From UBA11891 sp965658355 (lineage in GTDB: Bacteria > Bacteroidota > Bacteroidia > Flavobacteriales > Flavobacteriaceae): a DNA stretch of 37,997 nucleotides. Position numbers and translations under genes: made by a program. The DNA lies in NCBI GenBank assembly GCA_965658355.1, contig CBFHRX010000017.1:1-37997 (forward strand), in the 5' to 3' direction. Position 1 is the first letter of the stretch. Each line of letters begins with the position of its first letter. The notes beneath the pieces are model-generated. The model saw only the letters and a list, made by a program, of their open reading frames with translations. It had not been told where the DNA came from and did no database searches. Of this stretch, positions 25,678-32,938 are shown in pieces.

Positions 25678-25709
25678 TTGGGTGTCTATTTTGTTTTAGT
25701 CTAAAATTG
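25678..25709 (+). promoter_or_regulatory. Possible promoter for the small NQR-associated gene and apbE
   Basis: TTG (25678-25680), 21 nt, then TAAAATTG (25702-25709), a one-mismatch -7 element, 11 nt before the ATG at 25721. Its presence downstream of the nqr terminator supports separate transcription. Confidence 0.4.
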
Positions 25710-25720
25710 TAGAAAAAAGA

Positions 25721-26083
25721 ATGAAAGAAGAATTATCAGAACAAGAGATACACAATATGGCCATGCAAGTTGTTGGGGATACTCTCAAAGAAGATGGTTT
25801 TGATTTTTTAGCCGTCAATTCTAAATTGAAAAAGGACCCTCAGTTTGTTTGTTTAAAAGAGCAAAAACTTCATTTTATCGTTGTTAAGGGGTGTTTGTAC
25901 CCTACCAATCCAAAAAAATACGATATTAAATTGCTCTCTCAAATAAAGGATCACGCTGATAAGTATAATGCCTTTACCTATTTTGCTGGAGTTGGATTTG
26001 CGAATGCTGAGAATTATGAAAAAATGCTATCAAAAGAAGAACCTTATGTTGTTAATTATGAAGGCCTACAAGAAATTCATTAG
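25721..26083 (+). CDS. Small conserved NQR-associated protein of unknown function
   Basis: A 120-residue cytoplasmic protein with no signal peptide or membrane segment. It has a charged helical N-terminus (EELSEQEIHNMAMQVVGDTL), a strand-rich centre (FVCLKEQKLHFIVVKGC) and a later FAGVGFANAENYEKM stretch, suggesting a compact alpha/beta fold of nuclease-like or sensor type. From memory, homologues near nqr in Flavobacteriia are often labelled NqrF, but it has none of the NqrF ferredoxin, FAD or NADH motifs, so that label would be wrong. It overlaps the apbE start by 26 nt, so the two are translationally linked. The function is unknown. Confidence 0.75.
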   Translation: MKEELSEQEIHNMAMQVVGDTLKEDGFDFLAVNSKLKKDPQFVCLKEQKLHFIVVKGCLYPTNPKKYDIKLLSQIKDHADKYNAFTYFAGVGFANAENYEKMLSKEEPYVVNYEGLQEIH

Positions 26084-27053
26084 TGCTGCTTGTATAAGTC
26101 TTGTGGCCTGTCAGTCCCCAACAGACCATGTCCAAGTACACAGAGGTAAGGCCTTAGGCACTACTTACAGCATCCAATATCAAGGGGATGCAGCAGACTA
26201 CTCTCAAAATCAAAAAGCCATAGATAGTTTTTTTCAAGTCGTGAATCAGTCCATGTCGACTTACTGGCCCAATTCTGATATTTCAAAGATTAATAAGGGG
26301 GACGATTCCCTTGTCGTAGATATTCATTTTAAAAAAGTTTTTTTAAAAGCTACTCAAATATGGGAGGCTACAGAAGGCTTTTTTGATCCAACTGTTGGCA
26401 GTTTGGTAAATGCTTACGGCTTTGGTCCTCAAAAACCACTACCAACCATAGGGGAAAAGGAATTAGACAGCCTTCTCGAAATTACGGGTTGGGAAAAAAT
26501 ACAGCTGTCCAATAAGGGCACCCTCCAAAAAGAATCCCCCAATATCACGATTGATTTCAATGCTATTGCCAAAGGCTATACAGTTGATGTTATCGCAGCC
26601 TATCTTTCTAAGCGAAATTATCAAAACTTCTTGGTGGAAATTGGTGGTGAACTGCTGTCCAAAGGGAAAAGTCCAAAATCTAACTCGTATTGGAAAGTAG
26701 CCATTGATGATCCCCAACAGGGTGAGCAGCGTCAATTTAAAACGACTATTTCCCTTCAAGATGAGGGATTGGCCACTTCAGGAAATTACCGAAAATACAG
26801 AATTGATTCTAGTTCAGGAGAAAAATACGTACACAGTTTAAACCCCCATACTGGGCTGCCTGTAAAATCTACAATATTGAGCGCTAGCGTTCGTGCCAAT
26901 GACTGTATGACAGCTGATGCCTATGCTACGGCTCTCATGGTAGTACCTCTTGAAAAGGGAAAAGCCCTTATAGAAAGTAATCCAAATTTAGAAGCCTACT
27001 GGATTGTGGCAGCGGGAGAGCAAACAATTGAGGTGCAATCGAAGGGCTGGTAA
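26058..27053 (+). CDS. apbE: FAD:protein FMN transferase, lipoprotein
   Basis: A 331-residue ApbE enzyme that moves FMN from FAD onto Thr of S-G-x-T sites, here expected in NqrB and NqrC. The start ATG 26058 gives a lipoprotein signal with LVAC lipobox (Cys18), placing it on the periplasmic side where the NqrC site is; more upstream in-frame starts would spoil the signal. Motifs: GKALGTTYSI (30-39), IDFNAIAKGYTVD (165-177), VEIGGEL and the metal/FAD-binding MTADAYATALM (284-294). It overlaps the preceding small gene by 26 nt. The next gene begins 77 nt later. Confidence 0.95.
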   Translation: MKAYKKFISAACISLVACQSPTDHVQVHRGKALGTTYSIQYQGDAADYSQNQKAIDSFFQVVNQSMSTYWPNSDISKINKGDDSLVVDIHFKKVFLKATQIWEATEGFFDPTVGSLVNAYGFGPQKPLPTIGEKELDSLLEITGWEKIQLSNKGTLQKESPNITIDFNAIAKGYTVDVIAAYLSKRNYQNFLVEIGGELLSKGKSPKSNSYWKVAIDDPQQGEQRQFKTTISLQDEGLATSGNYRKYRIDSSSGEKYVHSLNPHTGLPVKSTILSASVRANDCMTADAYATALMVVPLEKGKALIESNPNLEAYWIVAAGEQTIEVQSKGW

Positions 27054-27130
27054 ACGACCACTTATAACTTCTTGTTTGGAAGTTTTTTCAGTATTCAATA
27101 GTTTGATCCCTGCTTCAAATCTTTTTACTT

Positions 27131-28858
27131 ATGGAGGACTGTCGACTGCTCTGCTTCGTTATGCTATTCTTTTTTGGGAGAGTCAGTTTTGGTCAGCTTA
27201 AGATAGGAGGCGATCCACACCAAATACATCCGTATGCAGTACTTGATTTAGAAAGTACCAATAAGGGATTACTGCTTCCTCGTTTGACCACTCTAGAACG
27301 TAATCAAGCCTTTACCCAATCGATACCTGCTGGGCTTTTGTATTACAATACAGACTTTCAAAGACTAGAGGTGTGGACTTCAGAACAGACTTGGATGCCA
27401 TTGGCCGTTAAAGAGGATACTATACTGGATGTTATATGGGATCATGAGGCTCTTAGCTTGCAGATTGGCAGTGCTATTCCTGTCGATTTATCCGGATTGC
27501 AACCGGCTCCTCCTCAGCAATTATCAATGGAAGCGGATCAGTTAGTGTTAGAAAAAGGCGGTACTATTGATTTGAGTAGGTACCGTAGCCTCCCCCAAGA
27601 ATTGTCTATTACAGGTGATCAATTGTCTATTACGGGCGGGAACAGTATCTCTTTGGCATCCGTATTAAATTCTTCCTCAACTCTTCCTTCTCCAAGTTTA
27701 TATTGGAAGACAATAGGCCCAGATAAGGTGGCTTTAGGAATCAGAGAAGGGAATGAAATTACATTGCAAGCCCTATCGCCCCTTCGTATATCGAATATAA
27801 GTTCTTCCTCTTTAATGCTTACTGTTGCCCCTTCACCCCCTCAAGTAGTAAGCTTAGAAGGGAGCCGATTGGTACTATCAGAAGCCAATAGCATTGATTT
27901 GGCCCCATTGCTTACTACTACTACTACTACTACTGCTACTACTAGTACTGTGACTATCACTACTGCTCCCTTTCAGCTTCAAAATGGAACTATTGACAAT
28001 TCACATACTGCGTTTTCCACTCTTCACTTTTTATTTGGAGCCCCTACTATGGACAATCAAACAGGACCAGAGGACGACGCTAGGTTTTTCTTTCATAAAG
28101 GAAAAGCAGCCTTTCGTGCAGGCTACGCTTCAAACAATAGCTGGAATGTAAGAAACATTGGGAATTATAGTTTTGCGGCCAATTATCGTACAGAGGCGAA
28201 AGGGCATCGGTCACTCGCATTAGGCAATTCCACTATAGCCGAAAGCTTTTCAGAGACGGTACTAGGCTCGTACAATAGAACCTCAGAGGAGACTGATAAA
28301 GACGACTGGATACCCCATACGCGTTTGTTTACTCTTGGCAACGGCTCTAGTAATTCGAATCGTTCCAATGCATTGGTTATTTTAAAAAATGGAAACACTG
28401 GAATTAATACTTCCGCATTCGGTATCGGAGCCGAAAAGGTACTCGCTATAGGAGCAGGAACCCCGCCTAGTTCGGCAGTTTCCAGTGCAGTGCAGTTGTA
28501 TGTTAGCCAAGATAGTTCCCAGTCATTTCAACTAACTGTTATGGATGTTGAAGGGAATTCGACTGTATTGTCACCCCATCGTTTTGATTTACTGCCAAAG
28601 AGCGAACCAATGGCTTGGAGTTACTACTCAAAAAATGGAAAGCACAAACAAATTATTAATGTAGATCTATTAGCAGTTATTAGGGTAGTAGAGCAGCTTT
28701 CAGGGGCTCGTTTGGTACACTTATCAGATTTAGACGGAAACCCTATTGAGGAAGCCAAAAAATCTGATTTTAACCCTCCCTCCTTAGAGGATCTTCACTA
28801 TCGAATAGAACAACTTGAACAGCTACTAAGAAGAATAACAAGTGAAATGCAAAAGTGA
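27131..28858 (+). CDS. Secreted fibre-like surface protein with YadA-like head stretch and coiled-coil C-terminus
   Basis: A 575-residue exported protein of a type common in Flavobacteriia; no enzymatic motif. Signal peptide about 1-21, ending SFGQ. Residues 23-90 are the familiar entry module (VLDLESTNKGLLLPRLTT, then IPAGLLYYNTD). Four degenerate short repeats with an L-x-L-x-x-G-x-x-I-x-L pattern lie at about 104-123, 129-149, 155-175 and 238-258. A Thr-rich segment of about 20 residues starts near 262. A YadA-like stretch follows (NYSFAANYRTEAKGHRSLAL), and the last about 30 residues are a heptad-rich coiled coil (LEDLHYRIEQLEQLLRRI). I infer a trimeric surface or filament protein. It has no T9SS sorting domain; the next gene does. 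A poor -7 box (TAGTTTG, one base short) precedes it. Confidence 0.7.
   Translation: MEDCRLLCFVMLFFFGRVSFGQLKIGGDPHQIHPYAVLDLESTNKGLLLPRLTTLERNQAFTQSIPAGLLYYNTDFQRLEVWTSEQTWMPLAVKEDTILDVIWDHEALSLQIGSAIPVDLSGLQPAPPQQLSMEADQLVLEKGGTIDLSRYRSLPQELSITGDQLSITGGNSISLASVLNSSSTLPSPSLYWKTIGPDKVALGIREGNEITLQALSPLRISNISSSSLMLTVAPSPPQVVSLEGSRLVLSEANSIDLAPLLTTTTTTTATTSTVTITTAPFQLQNGTIDNSHTAFSTLHFLFGAPTMDNQTGPEDDARFFFHKGKAAFRAGYASNNSWNVRNIGNYSFAANYRTEAKGHRSLALGNSTIAESFSETVLGSYNRTSEETDKDDWIPHTRLFTLGNGSSNSNRSNALVILKNGNTGINTSAFGIGAEKVLAIGAGTPPSSAVSSAVQLYVSQDSSQSFQLTVMDVEGNSTVLSPHRFDLLPKSEPMAWSYYSKNGKHKQIINVDLLAVIRVVEQLSGARLVHLSDLDGNPIEEAKKSDFNPPSLEDLHYRIEQLEQLLRRITSEMQK
27914..27943 (+). repeat. ACT trinucleotide repeat coding a poly-Thr tract
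   Basis: About seven consecutive in-frame ACT codons from 27914, then GCT ACT ACT. The surrounding codons are also Thr-rich. Copy number changes would lengthen or shorten the Thr linker without shifting the frame. Confidence 0.8.
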
Positions 28859-29772
28859 TGCTTCGAACTTTTCTGATCGTGTTAATGTGCAGTCCTTTAT
28901 CACTAATTGGGCAAATAGGAGTCTTTGGTAATGTAGGACAATTTGAGGATCTAGCAGTAGGGATTTTTGGGCCTCGTTTCGTATTTCATCGGGGGGTTTG
29001 GTCACGTCTTTTAAACCAAGACCCAATCTTGAATTGGCACGAAGACACACGCTTGGAAATAGAATCCCCGATGGTATATTTTGAAACGTGGCAGCATCTT
29101 TTTATTACAGGCGAGACAACTTTGCCTTTTGGCTATGAAGCAAGCCCTTTTTCTCTTACTATCTCGGGAGACACTTCAGAAGCCATTGAGTTGGGAATGT
29201 TGGAAGAATCAATTTCTTTTATAGGGTTTGAAAGGACTTTGGTGGAAGCGCTTCCTTTTGTATGGAGCTTAGAAGGGAAAGACGAACTTCAATTGGCTTT
29301 TTCTATATCCTCTGTAGAAGGAATATCCTTTCAAACGAATGTGGAATTCACCTGGGTGGGATTTACCCGCAATGGCTGGCAGGAGATTCCCTCTGAACAA
29401 TCCGAGGAAGGGATCGTCTCTTGGGCAACTCCTCATCCCATTACGGACTATTCAAAATTTGGAATTGTATCCCTTTTGATCCAAAAAAAATTAGAAGTTC
29501 AAGAAGCGATAACGCCCAATGGCGATGGCCTAAACGATCGTTGGCATATAGGAAATAGGGAGGCTTATCCCAATGCACACATACAGATTTTTACCCCATT
29601 CGGAATCCTAGTTTATGACTCTTTTTCTAGTGATCAGCAAGAGTGGGAGGGGCATCATTTTAAGACAGGGAAACCGCTCCCAAGTGGTACTTATTATTAT
29701 AGAATAAAATTGAATGGAGCCCAGTTGGGAGGGCCAGAGTTAAAAGGGCCGTTGTTGTTAAAAAGAGACTAA
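28858..29772 (+). CDS. Secreted protein with CHU_C / type B T9SS C-terminal sorting domain
   Basis: A 304-residue exported protein. Signal peptide about 1-19 (LRTFLIVLMCSPLSLIGQ). The middle is beta-rich with no recognised domain. Residues about 211-304 form a gliding-motility-associated C-terminal domain: EAITPNGDGLNDRW, then HIQIFTPFGILVYDS and GTYYYRIKLNG, known as the type B signal for T9SS export. ATG 28858 is chosen over the GTG one codon earlier because it forms a TGATG overlap with the upstream stop. It is between a fibre-like gene and a PorP/SprF gene, and type B proteins often depend on such a partner (family knowledge). Confidence 0.85.
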   Translation: MLRTFLIVLMCSPLSLIGQIGVFGNVGQFEDLAVGIFGPRFVFHRGVWSRLLNQDPILNWHEDTRLEIESPMVYFETWQHLFITGETTLPFGYEASPFSLTISGDTSEAIELGMLEESISFIGFERTLVEALPFVWSLEGKDELQLAFSISSVEGISFQTNVEFTWVGFTRNGWQEIPSEQSEEGIVSWATPHPITDYSKFGIVSLLIQKKLEVQEAITPNGDGLNDRWHIGNREAYPNAHIQIFTPFGILVYDSFSSDQQEWEGHHFKTGKPLPSGTYYYRIKLNGAQLGGPELKGPLLLKRD

Positions 29773-29779
29773 AGAAGGG

Positions 29780-30664
29780 ATGTATTTGTTTTTAGGGGTA
29801 TTATTTTTTTCTTTTCAAGTTAGTAGTCAAGAGTCACTACTCTATCACAATTCTGCTGTTTTTTTAGGCCGTCAATTCCCTGCTGCAACAGGGAAAAAAG
29901 AAGCTTCTCAGCTCATGCTTAGCCATAACAGTACCACTTTTTTTGAAACGCACAGACAACGAACGCAACTGTATTTTGATACCCCTACACAAAGCGATCG
30001 ATGGGGCTGGGGGGCCACTCTTTTTATAGAAAAAGGGGTTTACGAAAAACGCCAAAGTGTCGGATGGGCACTCTCTCATCGGCTTCCTTTATCAGAGGAT
30101 AGTGATTTGTATTTGGGGAGTAGCGTATCCTTTAAGTATTTATCTTTCATAACCAATGCTATGAATTTTGTACAAAGACCCGATCCTTTGTTAGAGACAG
30201 AAAATAGTGGGTTGTGGAGGTTCAACACGGGTTTTTTATTCCAATTACAAGACTATTATGCAGCTTTTTCTATGGATAATTGGGGCATCAGAAAGCAGCC
30301 CTTAGCTACCCATTTAGGGGATAGTTCTTCAACTTATTGGATGTTATTCGGCTATGAGAATTCACGTTCTCAAAATTATTTCCAAACCCAATTGGGCTCG
30401 GTTTTCTCCCAGCAGAGCCCTCGTTTTTTTCATCGTACCATTTTTGGGCTACAGCAAGGCTCAAGGATTGGAATTCATTGGGGTATACCATGGTATTGGC
30501 AGTTGCAGTGGATCCAATCCTTCAGACAGAATTGGGAGTTTAGTGTGCACTATGGAAATGCACCCAGTCAACTTCACAAAAAGACCGTTGGGATTTCTCT
30601 TCTCTATCTCTTGCAGCGTGATTTTGTCCCACAAAAACCGGTAGAATCAATCGATTATAAATAA
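29780..30664 (+). CDS. PorP/SprF family outer-membrane protein
   Basis: A 294-residue predicted beta-barrel of the PorP/SprF family. Signal peptide about 1-16 (ending VSSQ), then PorP-like QESLLYHNSAVFLGRQFPA and alternating hydrophobic strands with many aromatic residues throughout; WGWGATLFIEKGVY and SGLWRFNTGFLFQ are typical barrel strands. Known members work with type IX substrates of the type B class, often encoded next to each other. It starts 7 nt after the CHU_C gene. Function here is inferred: surface delivery or attachment of the neighbouring protein. Confidence 0.85.
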   Translation: MYLFLGVLFFSFQVSSQESLLYHNSAVFLGRQFPAATGKKEASQLMLSHNSTTFFETHRQRTQLYFDTPTQSDRWGWGATLFIEKGVYEKRQSVGWALSHRLPLSEDSDLYLGSSVSFKYLSFITNAMNFVQRPDPLLETENSGLWRFNTGFLFQLQDYYAAFSMDNWGIRKQPLATHLGDSSSTYWMLFGYENSRSQNYFQTQLGSVFSQQSPRFFHRTIFGLQQGSRIGIHWGIPWYWQLQWIQSFRQNWEFSVHYGNAPSQLHKKTVGISLLYLLQRDFVPQKPVESIDYK

Positions 30665-30819
30665 TACAGTCTCAACTTGAAAAAATAGTATTCTTCGTTT
30701 TTTCCTACAGAAAATTGTTTGTGTATCTCTGTTTCGGTTCTGGTTCTCAAAAAAAGAGCTGAAACGCTCGGACATTTTCGTCTTAGGGAAATAGTTGAAA
30801 GGAACTATAAGCTACTTTT
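30665..30819. other. Convergent intergenic region with weak hairpins
   Basis: 155 AT-rich bases between the surface cassette (plus) and the methyltransferase (minus). For the minus operon, GAGC (30769-30766), a 6-nt loop, GCTC (30759-30756) and seven T give a weak terminator. For the plus operon, a 7-bp AT stem (30679-30685 with 30698-30704) is weaker still. A further 6-bp hairpin lies at 30791-30808. No gene is seen. Confidence 0.4.
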
Positions 30820-31572
30820 TTATGGCTTTATACCTAGGGGAATCTTTTCTTGTTGCAAAGAATAACGTGCAATTTCTTCAGCCGTTAATTGGGATAGTAT
30901 ATCGCCTGCTTGGCTATTAAATCCCGCGGCTTCTATCCGTTGATAAAAATCTTTCCCATAAATACGGACATGGTCATACTGCCCAAAAATTTGTGTTCTT
31001 TCTTTTGGATCGGTTATGGAATTATCTTCGTAGGTGTGCAAGCGGTTTTCCTCTAGGGGTACCTGAAGGAAGACTGTACCGCCTGGTTTTAAAACGCGAT
31101 AGAGTTCTTGTAAAGCCTTTGCGTCATCCGGAATATGTTCTAAAACATGGTTACAAAGTATAAGATCGTAGCTGTTCTCCTTGAACGGAAGATTGGTCAG
31201 GTCTGCTTTTACATCTGCTAAAGGAGAATAAAGATCTGTAGTCGTATAGTTCCAATGCTTAAAAGACTTGAACTTTTGATAAAACACTTGTTCAGGTGCG
31301 ACATGTAAAACAGTGCATTCTTGGTTGAGAAAATCTGTCTTTCTTTCCAAATAAAGCCAAAGAAGACGGTGTCTTTCAAGTGAGAGGGTGCCAGGGCACA
31401 GGGCATTCTGTCTCAAGGTATCATATCCATACGGAAGAAAGGCTCTGTAGGAGCTACCATCAATAGGGTCGGTAAAGCGATTGCCTTTGTAAAAAGCTTT
31501 TATAAAGGGCTGAAAAATAAGGCTTAGTTGTATTAAAAAGGGGCGGGGTAAAAAGTTAAGCAGCCATTTCAT
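30820..31572 (-). CDS. SAM-dependent methyltransferase (class I, methyltransferase-11-like)
   Basis: A 250-residue protein. The core is Rossmann-like: VLHVAPEQ (88-95) in the place of motif I, DLYSPLADVKADLTNLPF (motif II-III), SYDLILCNHVLEHIPDDAKALQEL and VLKPGGTVFLQVP (motifs IV-V). Motif I lacks the usual G-x-G-x-G, which I take as a family variant because all other motifs are clear. The N-terminal 40 residues are hydrophobic and basic, suggesting membrane association. Substrate unknown. Its ATG overlaps the map stop by 4 nt. Confidence 0.8.
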   Translation of the reverse strand: MKWLLNFLPRPFLIQLSLIFQPFIKAFYKGNRFTDPIDGSSYRAFLPYGYDTLRQNALCPGTLSLERHRLLWLYLERKTDFLNQECTVLHVAPEQVFYQKFKSFKHWNYTTTDLYSPLADVKADLTNLPFKENSYDLILCNHVLEHIPDDAKALQELYRVLKPGGTVFLQVPLEENRLHTYEDNSITDPKERTQIFGQYDHVRIYGKDFYQRIEAAGFNSQAGDILSQLTAEEIARYSLQQEKIPLGIKP

Positions 31573-32384
31573 ACTTCTAATGGTTTTGCTCTAAAAGGGA
31601 CTTCTTCATCACTTTTAATCCCTAAAGCTTCGTAAATATAGTGGAAGGTAGACAGCAACTCCGGCGCTCCGTTGACGATAGCAACATTATGTTCAAAGTG
31701 GGCACTGGCTTTCCCATCGGCGGTTAAGATTGTCCAGCCGTCTTTGAGCTGTTTGATACGTCGGGTTCCCAAATTAATCATCGGTTCTATTGCGACTACC
31801 AAGCCTTCTTTGAATTGTTTGCCGCGGCCTCTTTTACCGTAATTAGGCATTTCTGGGGCTTCGTGCATCTCGGCTCCCAAGCCGTGCCCAACTAATTCTC
31901 GTACGACTCCATAACCAGCAGCTTCAGTGTGTTGTTGAATGGCAAAAGCAACATCTCCAACCCTATTATTGACTTTAAATGCTGCAATTCCTTTGTAGAG
32001 CGATTCTTTTGTTACCGTGAGCAATTGGGCTACAGCAGGATCTATTTCTCCTACTGCAAAAGTGTAAGCATGATCGCCGTAGAATCCATTTTTGTAGGCC
32101 CCACAATCAACCGATAAAATATCTCCCTCCTCAAGTGGGGTATCGTTTGGGATCCCGTGTACGACCTGCGCATTTGGACTCACACAAAGGGTATTGGGAA
32201 AATCATACAAGCCTAAAAAACCTGGTTCGGCTCCATGATCCCGAATAAAGCTCTCGGCTAAGGTGTCTAGTTTTAAACTGCTAACCCCTGGTTTTATCTC
32301 TGCAGCGAGCATCCCCAAAGTTTTCGAAACAATTTGAGCACTCTCTCTGATGTATTCTATTTCTTCAGCTGTTTTTACGATCAT
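31569..32384 (-). CDS. map: Methionine aminopeptidase, type I
   Basis: A 271-residue enzyme removing N-terminal Met from new proteins. The five metal ligands are readable: Asp93 (SVDCGAY), Asp104 (YGDHAYTF), His167 (VGHGLG), Glu200 (AIEPMI) and Glu231 (HFEHNVAI). No N-terminal extension, so it is type Ia-like in length. It is third of four overlapping minus-strand genes. Confidence 0.96.
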   Translation of the reverse strand: MIVKTAEEIEYIRESAQIVSKTLGMLAAEIKPGVSSLKLDTLAESFIRDHGAEPGFLGLYDFPNTLCVSPNAQVVHGIPNDTPLEEGDILSVDCGAYKNGFYGDHAYTFAVGEIDPAVAQLLTVTKESLYKGIAAFKVNNRVGDVAFAIQQHTEAAGYGVVRELVGHGLGAEMHEAPEMPNYGKRGRGKQFKEGLVVAIEPMINLGTRRIKQLKDGWTILTADGKASAHFEHNVAIVNGAPELLSTFHYIYEALGIKSDEEVPFRAKPLEV

Positions 32385-32938
32385 GGATTTTGCAGCTCAT
32401 AGTAAGCGTGCTGATACGCTTCGTTTTTAAATATTTTAGCCATGTCTTTATAAAGGGATTCAACTGGAAATTCTACAATACGATTCATTTCTTTTCCTTC
32501 TTTGTAAAGTATTAAAGTTGGAATTTGGACGATGTCCAATCCGTCTTCATAGTTTTCGAGGGTGTGTTTTTCTTCATCTACAGCATAGAAAACGTTTCCT
32601 TGGGCTTGAACCCCTAGGCCGTCCAATATTTTAAGCATTCCGGGGACTTCCCTTTGGCTGTCTTCACACCAGGTGCCTAAGAATAATTGGTAACTAACAC
32701 CATCGGTATAGGGTTGCATTTGGGCAATCCATTCTTGATCCAGCTTAAAAAAGTCATATTCCTTTTTGTACCATTGGCTGTGCTTATAGGTCAGTAGATT
32801 ACTTCTGTTGATTTTACCTACGATAAAAGGAGTCCCTTCTTCAAGGGTGAATCCGGTGGTAACAGGGAGAGGGGCGGGTGCCTTTTTAGGATGGCAGCCC
32901 ACCAAAAAAAAGCAGATAAGAATAAGGGTATTTTTCAT
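32381..32938 (-). CDS. Thioredoxin-fold lipoprotein with CxxS motif
   Basis: A 185-residue protein. The N-terminus is a lipoprotein signal, FFLVGC with lipidation at Cys15, so it should be outside the cytoplasm. The thioredoxin-like fold shows YQLFLGTWCEDSQREVPGM with Cys91 and Ser94: CxxS instead of CxxC. Such monothiol forms cannot carry out normal dithiol reduction but can bind or isomerise disulfides. A cis-Pro region VQIPTLILYKEGKE follows as expected. Overlaps map by 4 nt and gpmI by 1 nt. Confidence 0.8.
   Translation of the reverse strand: MKNTLILICFFLVGCHPKKAPAPLPVTTGFTLEEGTPFIVGKINRSNLLTYKHSQWYKKEYDFFKLDQEWIAQMQPYTDGVSYQLFLGTWCEDSQREVPGMLKILDGLGVQAQGNVFYAVDEEKHTLENYEDGLDIVQIPTLILYKEGKEMNRIVEFPVESLYKDMAKIFKNEAYQHAYYELQNP

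Noticed and set aside
27914..27943. ACT repeats as a CRISPR or other array
   Set aside because: They are in-frame trinucleotide units without spacers inside a clear coding sequence.
29780..30664. Surface cassette as a horizontally acquired island
   Set aside because: No mobility genes, repeats or tRNA at its borders and no obvious change of base composition; only the content looks accessory.
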